Assembly (NCBI GenBank): GCA_016721465.1
Contig: JADKIA010000030.1
Coordinates: 496,001 to 560,000 of the forward strand
Length of the DNA: 64,000 nucleotides
Origin: Ideonella sp.
Lineage (GTDB): Bacteria; Pseudomonadota; Gammaproteobacteria; Burkholderiales; Burkholderiaceae_C
Reading direction: 5' to 3'
Shown: positions 23,828 to 33,500 of the stretch, one piece after another
How the letters are laid out: every line of letters begins with the position of its first letter
Numbering within the stretch: the stretch's first letter is position 1
Made by a program: the position numbers and the translations under genes
The notes under the pieces: model-generated
Seen by the model: only the letters and a program-made list of their open reading frames with translations
Told to the model about the DNA's origin: nothing
Databases searched by the model: none

Positions 23828-24730
23828 ATGATCGAGTCTTTGTCGTACATCGGATTCACCTCGCCTCGCGCATCTGAGTGGGAGGAACTCGGCCCCGCCG
23901 TGCTGGGCCTGCAACTGGCGCCGCGCCAGCCCGACGGCGTGATCCGCCTGCGCATGGACGATGCGGCCTACCGGATTGCGATTGCCGACGGTCCCGTCGA
24001 CAACCTCGACCACCTCGGGTGGGGCGTGGCGGGCCCTGCCGCATTCGAGGCGGCCGTTGCGACGCTGCAGTCCAAGGGTGTGACCGTGACGCGGGAGGGC
24101 GATGACCTGGCTGCGCGGCGCTGTGTCGTCGACCTGGCGTCGTTCTGCGATCCGTTCGGCTGGCGGCAGGAGATTTCATGGGGGCAGGCGTGCCGCCAGC
24201 ACACGTTCCAGCCCGGGCGGCCGATGTCCGGCTTCGTGACCGAAGCCGGGGGCTTGGGGCACATCGTCCTGGTGGTGCCGGACCTGGCGCGTGCCGAAGC
24301 TTTCTACATGGGCGTGCTCGGCTTCCGCCTGAGCGACGAGGTCCGCTTCATGGGCCTGAAGATTCACTTCTACCACTGCAACACACGGCACCACACGCTG
24401 GCGATGCTGGAAATGCCTGGCGTGACCGGTGTGGTCCATCTGATGCTGCAGGTGGCTTCGCTGGACGACGTGGGAACCGCGCTGGACATCGTCCAACGGC
24501 GCGGCTACCCCATGTCGATGACCCTGGGCCGCCACGCCAACGACCACATGGTGTCCTTCTACTTCCGCACGCCCTCGGGATTCGACATCGAGTACGGATG
24601 GGGCGCAGTCGAGATCGAGGCCGCCGCCAACCGACCCATGCTGTACGACACCGGTGACATCTGGGGCCATCACCCGCCCGAAGACGGCATGGACCTGCCG
24701 GGGATCCTTCGTCCGGTCCCGGCGGTATGA
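23828..24730 (+). CDS. BphC-type extradiol ring-cleavage dioxygenase 2
   Basis: The ATG at 23828, preceded by GGAG, gives MIESLSYIGF, aligning exactly with dioxygenase 1; an in-frame start 33 bases earlier is less likely. The 300-residue two-domain VOC enzyme keeps His145, His204 and Glu255 as iron ligands and TRHHTLAM at the active site. It is highly similar to the 13295-14233 product (for example the identical GWRQEISWGQACRQ segment). It should cleave a related catechol. The SDR gene overlaps its stop by ATGA. The duplicate may serve a second ring or isomer of the same substrate (inference). Confidence 0.92.
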   Translation: MIESLSYIGFTSPRASEWEELGPAVLGLQLAPRQPDGVIRLRMDDAAYRIAIADGPVDNLDHLGWGVAGPAAFEAAVATLQSKGVTVTREGDDLAARRCVVDLASFCDPFGWRQEISWGQACRQHTFQPGRPMSGFVTEAGGLGHIVLVVPDLARAEAFYMGVLGFRLSDEVRFMGLKIHFYHCNTRHHTLAMLEMPGVTGVVHLMLQVASLDDVGTALDIVQRRGYPMSMTLGRHANDHMVSFYFRTPSGFDIEYGWGAVEIEAAANRPMLYDTGDIWGHHPPEDGMDLPGILRPVPAV

Positions 24731-25608
24731 GCGGTGCCGTCAAGTCGCTGGCCGGCAGGACCTTGTTCATCACGGGAGCGAGCCGCGGCATCGGTCTGGC
24801 GATCGCACTGCGTGCCGCACGCGACGGCGCCAACGTGGCCATCGCCGCCAAGACCACCGAGCCGCATGCCAAGCTGCCCGGCACCATCCACACCGCCTCC
24901 GAGGCCATCGAGAGGGCGGGCGGCAAGGCCTTGGCGCTGGTCGCGGATGTGCGCGACGAAAATCAGATCGAGGCTGCGGTGGCGCGCACGGTGGAGCGCT
25001 TCGGCGGCATCGATGCGTGCATCAACAACGCGTCGGCGATCAATCTCAGCGGCACTGAGTCCATCGATCTCAAGCGTTTCGACTTGATCCAGCAGGTCAA
25101 CACGCGCGGCACCTTCGTGACTTCGCGTGCCTGCATTGCGCACCTGCGACGCAGTTCCAACCCGCACATCCTGGCGCTCTCGCCGCCGCTGACGATGCGC
25201 ACGGACTGGTTCGCGCAGCATCTACCCTACACGCTGTCCAAGTACGGCATGTCGATGGTGATCTACGGACTGGCTGGCGAACTGCGCGAGGCCGGCATCG
25301 CGTGCAACGCGCTGTGGCCCCGCACCACCGTGGCCACCGCGGCGGTGGAGTTCGCGCTGGGTGGCCAAGCCATGCTACGCCAGTCGCGCACGCCAGAGAT
25401 CATGGCCGACGCGGCGCACGCCATCCTGTGCCGGCCTGCGCGCAGCTACACCGGCAACCTCGTGCTCGATGACGAGGTGCTGGCTCAGGAAGGAGTGTGT
25501 GATTTCGAGCGCTATCGCCACGATCCGACCAGCCCGCTGCTGCCCGACATTTTCGTCGATCCCGCCGCACCGCTGCCACCGGGCGCCCGCTACGCCGCCG
25601 CGCGCTGA
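24727..25608 (+). CDS. Short-chain dehydrogenase/reductase (HSDL2-like)
   Basis: The 293-residue protein has the Rossmann motif TGASRGIG at residues 16-23, the NAG-like NNASAINL, and the catalytic YTLSKYG near residue 168. Features such as AKTTEPHAKLPGTIHTA and the C-terminal CRPARSYTGNLVLDDEVL point to the HSDL2/SDR subgroup, whose physiological substrates are poorly known. It uses NAD(P)(H) to interconvert an alcohol and a ketone. Overlap with the dioxygenase gene (ATGA) indicates translational coupling and a role in the same pathway, for example oxidising a hydroxyl or dihydrodiol of the substrate (inference). Confidence 0.88.
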   Translation: MSGAVKSLAGRTLFITGASRGIGLAIALRAARDGANVAIAAKTTEPHAKLPGTIHTASEAIERAGGKALALVADVRDENQIEAAVARTVERFGGIDACINNASAINLSGTESIDLKRFDLIQQVNTRGTFVTSRACIAHLRRSSNPHILALSPPLTMRTDWFAQHLPYTLSKYGMSMVIYGLAGELREAGIACNALWPRTTVATAAVEFALGGQAMLRQSRTPEIMADAAHAILCRPARSYTGNLVLDDEVLAQEGVCDFERYRHDPTSPLLPDIFVDPAAPLPPGARYAAAR

Positions 25609-26033
25609 AGATCGCTGCCCGCGGCGTCGGCGTCGCCTCCGTCGGCGCGGCGAAAGCGACTGCACGCAAGACGGCGTCCGGCTGTTGAGGTCCGCAGTTT
25701 CTTGCAACTGCGACCACTATTCTTGCTGGCCGCTTCACCATTTCTGCCAGTACGGGTGAGTCGTTCAGCTGCTTTGAGTTCGCCGGTGCCTTTCCCGACG
25801 GCCGATGACGGGCAGCAGCATGTCGAAGTTGCCCCAGGTTTGCAGTGAGTCGATCGACAGCCGCGCCAAGGCTTGGGCGTGGATTGGGCAACAGCTTGCC
25901 GACGGAGCGAGCCACTCTTGCTTCCAGCGTAAGCAAAGCGATGTGACGTCCAGCGGATTCAGGAACAAGCATCTCGCTGTTCGGCACAGTCGGGACATCG
26001 AGCAGGCCCGCGACCCCGACCATCAGACAAGGG
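25609..26033. other. Gene-free stretch of 425 bases
   Basis: Between the SDR and the convergent sensor kinase no ORF has a recognisable domain, ribosome binding site or typical codon use. A short minus-strand ORF (25765-25998) contains CPIHAQALARLSIDSLQTWG but I cannot relate it to a known family. It may be decayed coding DNA marking the border between the catabolic island and the efflux region. Confidence 0.4.
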
Positions 26034-27077
26034 CTAGGGTCCCGAAAGCCGCATCGTGACCACCAAGCCACCACCGACCCGTGGCGCCGCATTGATGCTT
26101 CCTCCATGAAGCTTGATGGCACGCAGCGCGATCGCCAGCCCCAACCCAACGCCGCGCGCCGCGGCCGACGCCTCAAGCCTGGTGAAGGGCTCAAAAATCA
26201 GCGCGAGCGAGTCCTCGGGCACACCCGGTCCGCGGTCGGCGACCGACACGACCAGTCCGCGCCCACCCTCACCGGGACGAGCCTGCACGTCGACGACTGT
26301 GCCTGGAGCGGTGTGCTTCACCGCATTGCGGATGACGTTCTCGAATGCCCTGTGCAGCAGTTCGCCGCGGACCGACGCGACGAACTCACCCGGCGCATCG
26401 ATTCGCACCTCGCGCGAGGCGGCGCGCGCCTCGAAGTTGGCATCCTCGGCCACGGCGTGCAACAGGTCCAGCACGTCCTCCGTCTCCACCGCCCAGGTCT
26501 CCGGTGCGGCCTCGAGCCGGTGCAGCGTGAGCAACTCTTCGATGAGCGCATCCAGGCGTTGGCTCTCGCGTTCGATGCGATCGACCATGGCTGGCGTCAG
26601 CGTAGCGTCCTGGCGCATCAGCCCGATGGCCGCCTGCATGCGCGCCAGCGGCGAGCGCAGCTCGTGCGAGATGTCGTGCAGCAGGATCTGGCGCGCCTGG
26701 GTCAATTGCTGCAACTGCCCCGCCATGCGATCGAAATCCTCGGCCAATTCGGTGAGCTCGTCCCGGCGTCCATGCGCCAGAGGCGCCACGCGGATGTCGA
26801 AGTCACCTTGTGCGACCCGGTTCAGGCCCCGACGCAGATGACGCAACGGACCCGACAGGTACCACGCGACTGCGACGCTCGCGACAAGCATGGCCAGCAT
26901 GCCACTGACCAAGGGCACCATCGGCAAGAGACCGACACTCGCCATGTCCGGGGGCGGCATGTCGGCCTGCCCGGTCGACCGCAGGTAGGCGATCGCCGCG
27001 CCGATCGACAGCAGCATGCTCACCCACAGGGCCAGCAACAGCTTCCAGAAGAGCCTGCCCTTGAACCAGTCGCGCAC
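26034..27077 (-). CDS. OmpR-type system sensor histidine kinase
   Basis: The GTG at 27077, 5 bases after the response-regulator stop and preceded by GGAAGG, gives a 347-residue protein; a longer ORF overlapping the regulator is rejected. Two membrane segments (~8-30 and ~55-80) flank a very short periplasmic loop. A HAMP domain (LSGPLRHLRRGLNRVAQGD) follows, then the phospho-acceptor box LLHDISHELRSPLARM, and an ATPase domain with ENVIRNAVKHTA, DRGPGVPE and GVGLGLAI. It resembles CpxA/CusS-type kinases. The short sensor loop suggests detection of membrane or envelope stress, such as solvents. It should control the divergent RND pump. Confidence 0.9.
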   Translation of the reverse strand: MRDWFKGRLFWKLLLALWVSMLLSIGAAIAYLRSTGQADMPPPDMASVGLLPMVPLVSGMLAMLVASVAVAWYLSGPLRHLRRGLNRVAQGDFDIRVAPLAHGRRDELTELAEDFDRMAGQLQQLTQARQILLHDISHELRSPLARMQAAIGLMRQDATLTPAMVDRIERESQRLDALIEELLTLHRLEAAPETWAVETEDVLDLLHAVAEDANFEARAASREVRIDAPGEFVASVRGELLHRAFENVIRNAVKHTAPGTVVDVQARPGEGGRGLVVSVADRGPGVPEDSLALIFEPFTRLEASAAARGVGLGLAIALRAIKLHGGSINAAPRVGGGLVVTMRLSGP

Positions 27078-27082
27078 GCTGT

Positions 27083-27781
27083 TCAACCTTCCAGCAATTG
27101 GTAGCCCTGGCCGCGCACACTCTGAATCCATGGCCGACCGTCCGCCCGGGTTCCCAGCTTCTGCCGGATGCTGCTGATGTGGACATCGATGCGGCGGTCG
27201 TAGCGCGCCAGCGGCTGCCCGAAGGCCTGCAGCGAGATTTCCTCTTTTCTCACCAGCTGACCGGCGTGTCGGGCCAGCACCTCCAGCAGCGTGTACTCGG
27301 TGCCAGTGAGCTTGAGCGGCATGCCCTGCCAGGTGGCTGTGCGGGCTGCCGGGCTCAGCATGAGGGCGCCGCTTTCCACCTGCAAACCGCCCTGCGGCTC
27401 GCCTGGCGCTTCACGCGGTTCGGTCCTTCGCAAGATGGCACGAATGCGCGCCACCAGCTCGCCCGGTGTGCACGGCTTGGGCACGTAGTCGTCGGCCCCC
27501 ATGTCCAGCCCGACGATGCGATCCACGTTGTCGCCCCGGGCGGTCAGCATCAGTACCGGCACTTGGGTGACGGTGCGGATGCGACGCAGTGCTTCCATGC
27601 CCGACAACCTGGGCATCATGACGTCCAGCACCACGATCGAATAGCGGCCCGTCGCCGCCTCGCGCACGGCGGCCTGACCGTCTTGTGCAGTCTGGACCTC
27701 GAAACCTTCGCGACGGAGGTACTGCGACAGCATCTCCGTCAACTCGAGGTCGTCATCAACGAGAAGCACCCGGGTCGTCAT
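27083..27781 (-). CDS. OmpR/PhoB-family response regulator
   Basis: The start at 27781 (MTTRVLLVDDDLEL) gives 232 residues, the normal size; upstream in-frame codons would add an unrelated 50 residues. The receiver domain has the acidic pair in VDDD, the phospho-acceptor in VVLDVMMP, and the lysine in DYVPKPC. The C-terminal winged helix (residues ~130-230) includes LKLTGTEYTLLEVLARHAG and RRIDVHISSIRQKLG. It forms a two-component system with the kinase just downstream and is divergent from the efflux operon. The TTAAC direct repeat in the gap is a likely binding site. Confidence 0.92.
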   Translation of the reverse strand: MTTRVLLVDDDLELTEMLSQYLRREGFEVQTAQDGQAAVREAATGRYSIVVLDVMMPRLSGMEALRRIRTVTQVPVLMLTARGDNVDRIVGLDMGADDYVPKPCTPGELVARIRAILRRTEPREAPGEPQGGLQVESGALMLSPAARTATWQGMPLKLTGTEYTLLEVLARHAGQLVRKEEISLQAFGQPLARYDRRIDVHISSIRQKLGTRADGRPWIQSVRGQGYQLLEG

Positions 27782-27833
27782 TGAGCGAAGTGTCGCCGTT
27801 GGCAGATCCTCAAAGGCTGCAAAGGTTTGCGAT

Positions 27834-27848
27834 TTAACCCAACTTAAC
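27834..27848 (+). promoter_or_regulatory. TTAAC direct repeat, candidate response-regulator box
   Basis: TTAACCCAACTTAAC contains two TTAAC copies with a 10-base period, one helical turn, as is usual for tandem binding by OmpR/PhoB-type regulators. It lies between the divergent regulator and outer-membrane factor genes, 37 bases before the latter. An imperfect CAAAGG direct repeat lies just upstream (27811 and 27820). Confidence 0.55.
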
Positions 27849-27884
27849 GCCCGCACGGTCGTTTGGCGCCGGGGCTTCCATAGG

Positions 27885-29396
27885 ATGAAGTCCAAACCTC
27901 GCATCCTCATGGCCTCCGACTTGACCACCACGCTTTGCCAGCACGCGCGCCCCGGCTACCGCGCCAAGCGGGCAGCGTTGCTGATCACCCTCGCAGTAAT
28001 TTCCGGCTGCGCGACGGTTGGCCCCGACCACCAAGAGCCCGAGGCGGGCGTCCCGCTACAGTGGTCCGGCACGTCGCCGCATGGCGGCGATCTCCGCCAG
28101 CTCGGTGCGTGGTGGCAGCGCTTCAACGATCCCCTGCTGGTCCGCCTTCAACAGGCTGCAGAGAGCGACAGCCCGTCCCTGGCGGCCGCGTGGGCGAACG
28201 TCGAAATTTCGCGCGCCACGCTGCGCAGCGCCGGTGCCAGCGCCAGCGCCTTGCCTTCGGTCAGCGCCGCGGGATCGGTCACTCGCGTCGCGCAGCAAGG
28301 CACAAGCGCCGGCACGACCCGCAAGGGCAGCCTCGATGCCTCGTGGGAACTCGACCTCTTCGGCAAGCTGCGCCGCAGTGTCGAATCGGCCCATGCGCAG
28401 ATCGAGGCCCGCCGCGGTGATTGGCACGACGCGCGCGTCACGCTGGCGGCCGAGGTGGCGTCGAACTACGTCGAGTACCGGGCTTGCGGCCTGCAGGTGG
28501 ACGTCTACGAGCAGGAGCTGGTCTCCATCGACCAGACCACGAAGGCAACCGAATCGCTCGTGCGCGCGGGCCTGAGCCCGAGCACCGACGCGGCGCTCGC
28601 ACAGGCCACGCAAGCGAGCATCACATCGGCTTTGCTCGGGCAACGCACCCAATGCGAGTTATTGGTCAAGTCGCTGTCCAAGCTGACCGGTCTGCAGGAC
28701 GCCGAGCTGCATTCGATGCTGGCCAGCGGCTCGGCCAACGCCAACACCGCGTTGCCAACAGCCCCGACCTTCGCAGTGAATCGCATTCCTGCTGACGTGT
28801 TGCGCCAGCGCCCGGACGTTGCGGCCCGTGAACGCGACCTGGCCGCCGCCAGCGCCAAGGTCGGTGTCGCGGTCGCCGATCTCTACCCCAGCCTCCAGCT
28901 GGGTGGCTCGATCGGGCTGTCGGTCTTGGGCGGGTCAACGTCGGGCCTGTGGTCGTTCGGTCCGTCGATCTCGGTTCCGCTTTTCGACGGCGGCGCGCGC
29001 CAGGCGGCCGTTGACTCGGCGCGGGCCAGCCATGAAGCGGCCTACGCGCAGTGGCGCGGCACGGTGCGCAATGCGGTGAGCGATGTCGAGAAGGCGCTGG
29101 TCAGGCTGGCCGATGCCAACCTGCGCGTCGTGCAGTCCGACCGCGCGGCGCAGGCCTACCGCCGCTACCTCGCCGGTGCCGAAGCCGAACGGCGTGCCGG
29201 CACCGTCAGTCTGTTGACCTTCGAAGAAGCGCGCCGGCAGTCGCTCTCGGCCCAACTGGACCTGATCGGGCTGCAGCGCGACCAGGTCACCGATTGGATC
29301 GCCCTGTACAAGGCGCTGGGTGGCGGTTGGGAGCGCGCCTCGAGCACCGACATAACACCCCCGCGCAGCCGCGTCTCCGAACAGGGTTCGAAATGA
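27885..29396 (+). CDS. NodT/OprM-type outer-membrane efflux lipoprotein
   Basis: The 503-residue protein has a long basic N-terminus, a hydrophobic stretch and a lipobox LAVISGC with the lipidated cysteine near residue 43. Two outer-membrane efflux protein repeats follow, with VGPDHQEPE at the mature N-terminus and RPDVAARERDLAAASAKVGVAVADLYP in the second repeat, both typical of the family. An alternative start at 27909 would give a more usual signal length. It forms the outer-membrane channel of a tripartite pump. The adaptor gene overlaps its stop (ATGA). The channel-first gene order is less usual for RND operons. Confidence 0.9.
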   Translation: MKSKPRILMASDLTTTLCQHARPGYRAKRAALLITLAVISGCATVGPDHQEPEAGVPLQWSGTSPHGGDLRQLGAWWQRFNDPLLVRLQQAAESDSPSLAAAWANVEISRATLRSAGASASALPSVSAAGSVTRVAQQGTSAGTTRKGSLDASWELDLFGKLRRSVESAHAQIEARRGDWHDARVTLAAEVASNYVEYRACGLQVDVYEQELVSIDQTTKATESLVRAGLSPSTDAALAQATQASITSALLGQRTQCELLVKSLSKLTGLQDAELHSMLASGSANANTALPTAPTFAVNRIPADVLRQRPDVAARERDLAAASAKVGVAVADLYPSLQLGGSIGLSVLGGSTSGLWSFGPSISVPLFDGGARQAAVDSARASHEAAYAQWRGTVRNAVSDVEKALVRLADANLRVVQSDRAAQAYRRYLAGAEAERRAGTVSLLTFEEARRQSLSAQLDLIGLQRDQVTDWIALYKALGGGWERASSTDITPPRSRVSEQGSK

Positions 29397-30544
29397 AGAA
29401 GATCCACCGAAACGTCCTGGTCGTCGCTGGCGTGGTGGTCATGGCCGCCGCGGCGCTTCTGCCGATCGTTCGCAAGTCGTCCGCCGACGGATCACCCCCG
29501 TCGGCCGCGGGTTCTGCCCCGACAGCCTCGGCGCTGACGGTTGAGCTGGTGGCGCCGGACCCGCGCAACTGGTCGCACAACTTGCGCGCCAGTGGTGCCG
29601 TGGCCGCCTGGGAAGAGGTGGTCATCAGCCCCGAGACCGGAGGCCTGCGCATTGCCGAGCTCGCCGTCAACGTGGGCCAGCGGGTGGCCAAGAGGCAGTT
29701 GCTGGTGCGTCTGGCCGACGACACCGCCCGCGCGGAGCTGGCCAAGCAGGAGGCCCTGGTCGCGCAGGCCGAGGCGGTTCTGCAGCAGGCCGCAGGCAAC
29801 CTGAAGCGTGCGCAGGCCGTGGACCTTGCCGGCGCGATCGCGCCGCAAAAGGTCGATGAGTACCGGGCCAACGAGGCGACGGCGCGCGCCTCGTTGGCGT
29901 CGGCGCGGGCCGACCTGCAAAGCGCGCGCTTGAAGCTGGCCCAGACGCGCATCGTCGCGCCGGATGCCGGGATCGTGGCGTCCAAGAGTGGCATTGTCGG
30001 CAACGTGGCCGGCGCCGGCACCGAGTTGTACCGGCTGATCCGCCAGGGTCGCATCGAGTGGCGTGCCGAACTGGATGCCCGGCAGCTCGCTTCGGTGCGC
30101 CCAGGGCAGCCGGCCCGGGTGGAGCTACCCGGAAACCAGGCGGTCAACGGCAAGGTCTGGCTGGTGTCACCGACGCTCAGCACCACCACTGGCCGCGGCA
30201 TCGCCTACGTGAGCCTGCCGGCCGATGGCGCGGCCAAGGTCGGCGTCTTCGCCAGCGGCACGATCGAACTGGCGACGCAGCCCGCCGTGACCCTGCCCGA
30301 GGCAGCGGTCATCCTGCGGGACGGGCGCTCGTACGTGTACCTGGTCGGCAACGATCGAAGGGCAGCAAGCCGACCGGTCATCACAGGGCGCCGTCAGGAC
30401 GGGCGCGTGGAGATCGTTTCGGGCCTGGAAGGCGCCAGCCGCGTGGTGGCCAAGGGTGGCGCGTTTCTCTCGGATGGCGTGGTGGTCAGCGTGGTGGCGG
30501 CGGCCGAGTCCTCGGCTGCCAACGCGGGCGGGGCTGGCAAGTGA
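29393..30544 (+). CDS. RND efflux periplasmic adaptor (membrane fusion protein)
   Basis: The ATG at 29393 overlaps the preceding stop; the long upstream ORF extension is a shadow. The 383-residue product has one N-terminal membrane anchor (VLVVAGVVVMAAAALLPIV). The lipoyl half-motifs are GLRIAELAVNVGQRVAKRQLL and APDAGIVASKSGIVGNV, flanking a ~100-residue alpha hairpin rich in Ala, Glu and Gln. Beta-barrel and membrane-proximal domains follow. It connects the channel and the pump. The next gene begins with GTG inside its stop (GTGA), so the three are translated as a unit. Confidence 0.92.
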   Translation: MKKIHRNVLVVAGVVVMAAAALLPIVRKSSADGSPPSAAGSAPTASALTVELVAPDPRNWSHNLRASGAVAAWEEVVISPETGGLRIAELAVNVGQRVAKRQLLVRLADDTARAELAKQEALVAQAEAVLQQAAGNLKRAQAVDLAGAIAPQKVDEYRANEATARASLASARADLQSARLKLAQTRIVAPDAGIVASKSGIVGNVAGAGTELYRLIRQGRIEWRAELDARQLASVRPGQPARVELPGNQAVNGKVWLVSPTLSTTTGRGIAYVSLPADGAAKVGVFASGTIELATQPAVTLPEAAVILRDGRSYVYLVGNDRRAASRPVITGRRQDGRVEIVSGLEGASRVVAKGGAFLSDGVVVSVVAAAESSAANAGGAGK

Positions 30545-33500
30545 ACATTTCCTCCTGGTCGATACGCAATCCGGTCCCCGCTGTGCTGGTGTTCTTGCTG
30601 CTGACGGCGCTGGGCCTGATCGGCTTCAATCGCCTGCAGATCCAGGACTTCCCAGACATGGAGCTGCCCACGATCACCGTGTCCGCAGGACTGGAAGGCG
30701 CAGCCCCGGCACAGCTCGAAACGCAGGTCGCACGCAAGATCGAAGACAAGCTGGCCTCGCTGACCCTGCTCGACCACGTCACGACGACCATCACCCAGGG
30801 TTCGGTCACCATCAGCGTCAGCTTCCAGCTCGACAAGAACAGCGAGGCCGCGCTCAGCGAGGTGCGCAACGCGGTGGACAGTGCGCGCGCCGATCTGCCA
30901 GCGAGCATGAGCGCGCCCACCGTGTCGAAGGTGACGACGAGCGGATCGGCCATCCTGACCTTCACGGCCGACTCCAGCCAGCGCGACGAGCAGGACCTGT
31001 CCTGGTTCATCGACAACGACATCGGCAAGGCCCTGCGCGCGGTCAAGGGCGTGGGCTCCATCGCGCGTGTCGGCGGCATCGACCGCGAGGTGCATGTGGA
31101 CCTGATCCCCACGCTGATGGCGGGCCTGGGCGTGACACCGGCCGACGTCTCTGCGCGCCTGAAGGCGGTGCAGACCGAGTCGTCGGGCGGTGAAGGCCAC
31201 ATCGGCGGCCAGCGGCAGGCCACGCGCATGACCGCGACCGTGGGCACGCCCGAGGAGGTGGGGGCAATCACCTTGCCGCTGGCCGACGGGCGCCATGTGC
31301 GGCTGGACCAGATCGCCCGCCTCAGCGACAGCCATGCCGAGCGCACGACACTGGCCTTCCGCGACGGCAAGCCGGTCATCGGCTTCCAGATCACGCGCTC
31401 CAAGGGCTTCTCGGACATTCAGGTGGCTGCGGACGTGCGTGCAGCGGTGAAGCGCTTCGTGGCCCAGCACCCGGAGGTGCGCATCACGGAGGCCAGCAAC
31501 ATGGTCGAGCCGATCCAGGACAACTACGAAGGCTCGATGCACCTTCTGATCGAGGGCGCGTTGCTGGCCATCGCGGTGGTGTGGTGGTTCCTGCGGGACA
31601 CACGCGCCACGCTGATCTCCGCGGCCGCGCTGCCGTTGTCGATCATTCCCGCCTTCGGCGCGATGGCGCTGCTGGGCTACTCGCTCAATACGGTGACGCT
31701 GCTGTCGCTGTCGCTCGTGGTCGGCATGCTGGTGGACGACGCCATCGTCGAGATCGAAAACATCGAGCGTCACCTGCACATGGGCAAAACGCCGTTCCAA
31801 GCGGCGATGGAAGCGGCCGACGAGATCGGCCTGGCCGTGGTGGCCACCACCTTCGCGCTGGTGGCCGTGTTCCTGCCCACCGCGTTCATGGGCGGCATCC
31901 CCGGACTCATCTTTCGCCAGTTTGGCATCGTCGCGTCGGTGGCCGTGCTGGCGTCGCTGCTGGTTGCCCGCCTGATCACGCCGATGATGGCGGCCTACCT
32001 GTTGAAGGCCAAACATGCGGGGCAAACCGCCGGCCAGGCCGATGGGCCGGTGATGATGCGTTACCTGGGCTGGGCGAGCGCCGCACTTCGGCGGCGCAAG
32101 ACGACGGTCTTCGCCACGGCGGCCTTCTTCGTCGCCTCGCTGCTGCTGATCCCGTTCCTGCCCACAGGCTTCATCCCGGCGCAGGACAAGGCGCAGACGC
32201 GGGTGTCGCTGACCTTGCCGCCCGGTGGCACGCTGGCGGAGACGGCCGCGACGGCACAACGTGCCGCAGAGCTGATCGCCAGCGTGCCGGGCGTGCGCAG
32301 CGTGTTCATTTCGGCGGGCACGGCCAGCAGCGGCGGCGGCATGGGCGGCAGTTCCACCACCGACGTGAGCTCGGCGACCCTGATCGCGGACCTGGCGCCA
32401 CGCGGCGAGAGAAAGCTGAAGCAGTCGGGCGTCGAATCGAAGATGCGGGAAGCCTTGCGCAGCCTGCCGGCCACGCGCGTCTCGGTCGGATCGGGCGGCA
32501 GCGGCGAGACCTTGACGATCACGCTGGCCGGCGACGACGCCGACGCCCTGACGCGAGTCGCCTCCCAGGCGGAGGGCGAACTGCGAACACTCAAGGGCAT
32601 CGGCAACGTCGTCTCCTCTGCGGCCTTGCAGCGCCCCGAAGTCCAACTGCGGCCGAACCACGAGCGCGCAGCGGCACTGGGCGTGACCGCCGATGCGCTC
32701 GCAGAAGCCGTGCGGATGGCGACCTATGGCGACTACTCGACCGCGCTGCCGAAGCTGAACCTGCCGGAGCGCCAAGTGGCGATTCGCGTGCGCATGGACA
32801 CGGCTGTGCGCACGAACATCGACGCCATCGGGCAGCTGCGTGTTCGGGGCAGCCAGGGCGCCGTCAGTCTGTCGTCCGTGGCGGACATCGGCCTGGGCAG
32901 CGGGCCGTCGCAGATCAACCGCCTGGACCGATCCAGAAACGTCACGCTGTCGGTGGAACTTGCCGGCCGCGCCATTGGCGAGGTGCAGCACGAGGCGATG
33001 CAGTTGCCATCGCTGCGCACATTGCCGTCCGGCGTGCGGACGGTCGAATCGGGCGAGATCCAGCGCACCGGCGAGCTGTTCCAGAGCTTCGGCACCGCGA
33101 TGGCCGTCGGCGTGTTCTGCATCTGGGCCGTGCTGGTGCTCCTGTTCCATGACTTCCTGCAGCCGGCCACCATTCTCTCGGCCCTGCCGCTGGCGCTGTG
33201 TGGCGCGCTGGTGGCGCTGTGGACGACAGGCCAGGCGTTTTCGATGCCGGTGGTCATCGGGATGCTGATGCTGATGGGCATCGTGACGAAGAACTCCATT
33301 CTGCTGGTGGAGTACGCCATCGTCGCGCGGCGGGACCGCGGGCTTCAGCGATTCGAAGCGCTGATCGATGCCTGCCACAAGCGGGCGCGCCCTATCGTGA
33401 TGACCACCATTGCCATGGGCGCGGGCATGCTGCCGAACGCGCTGGGCTTGGGTGCGGAGCCGAGCTTCCGTCAACCGATGGCGATCGTGGTCATTGGCGG

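Noticed and set aside
25765..25998. Possible small minus-strand gene or transposase fragment in the gap at 25.6-26.0 kb
   Set aside because: No family resemblance could be supported and no ribosome binding site is present; kept only as a gene-free stretch.
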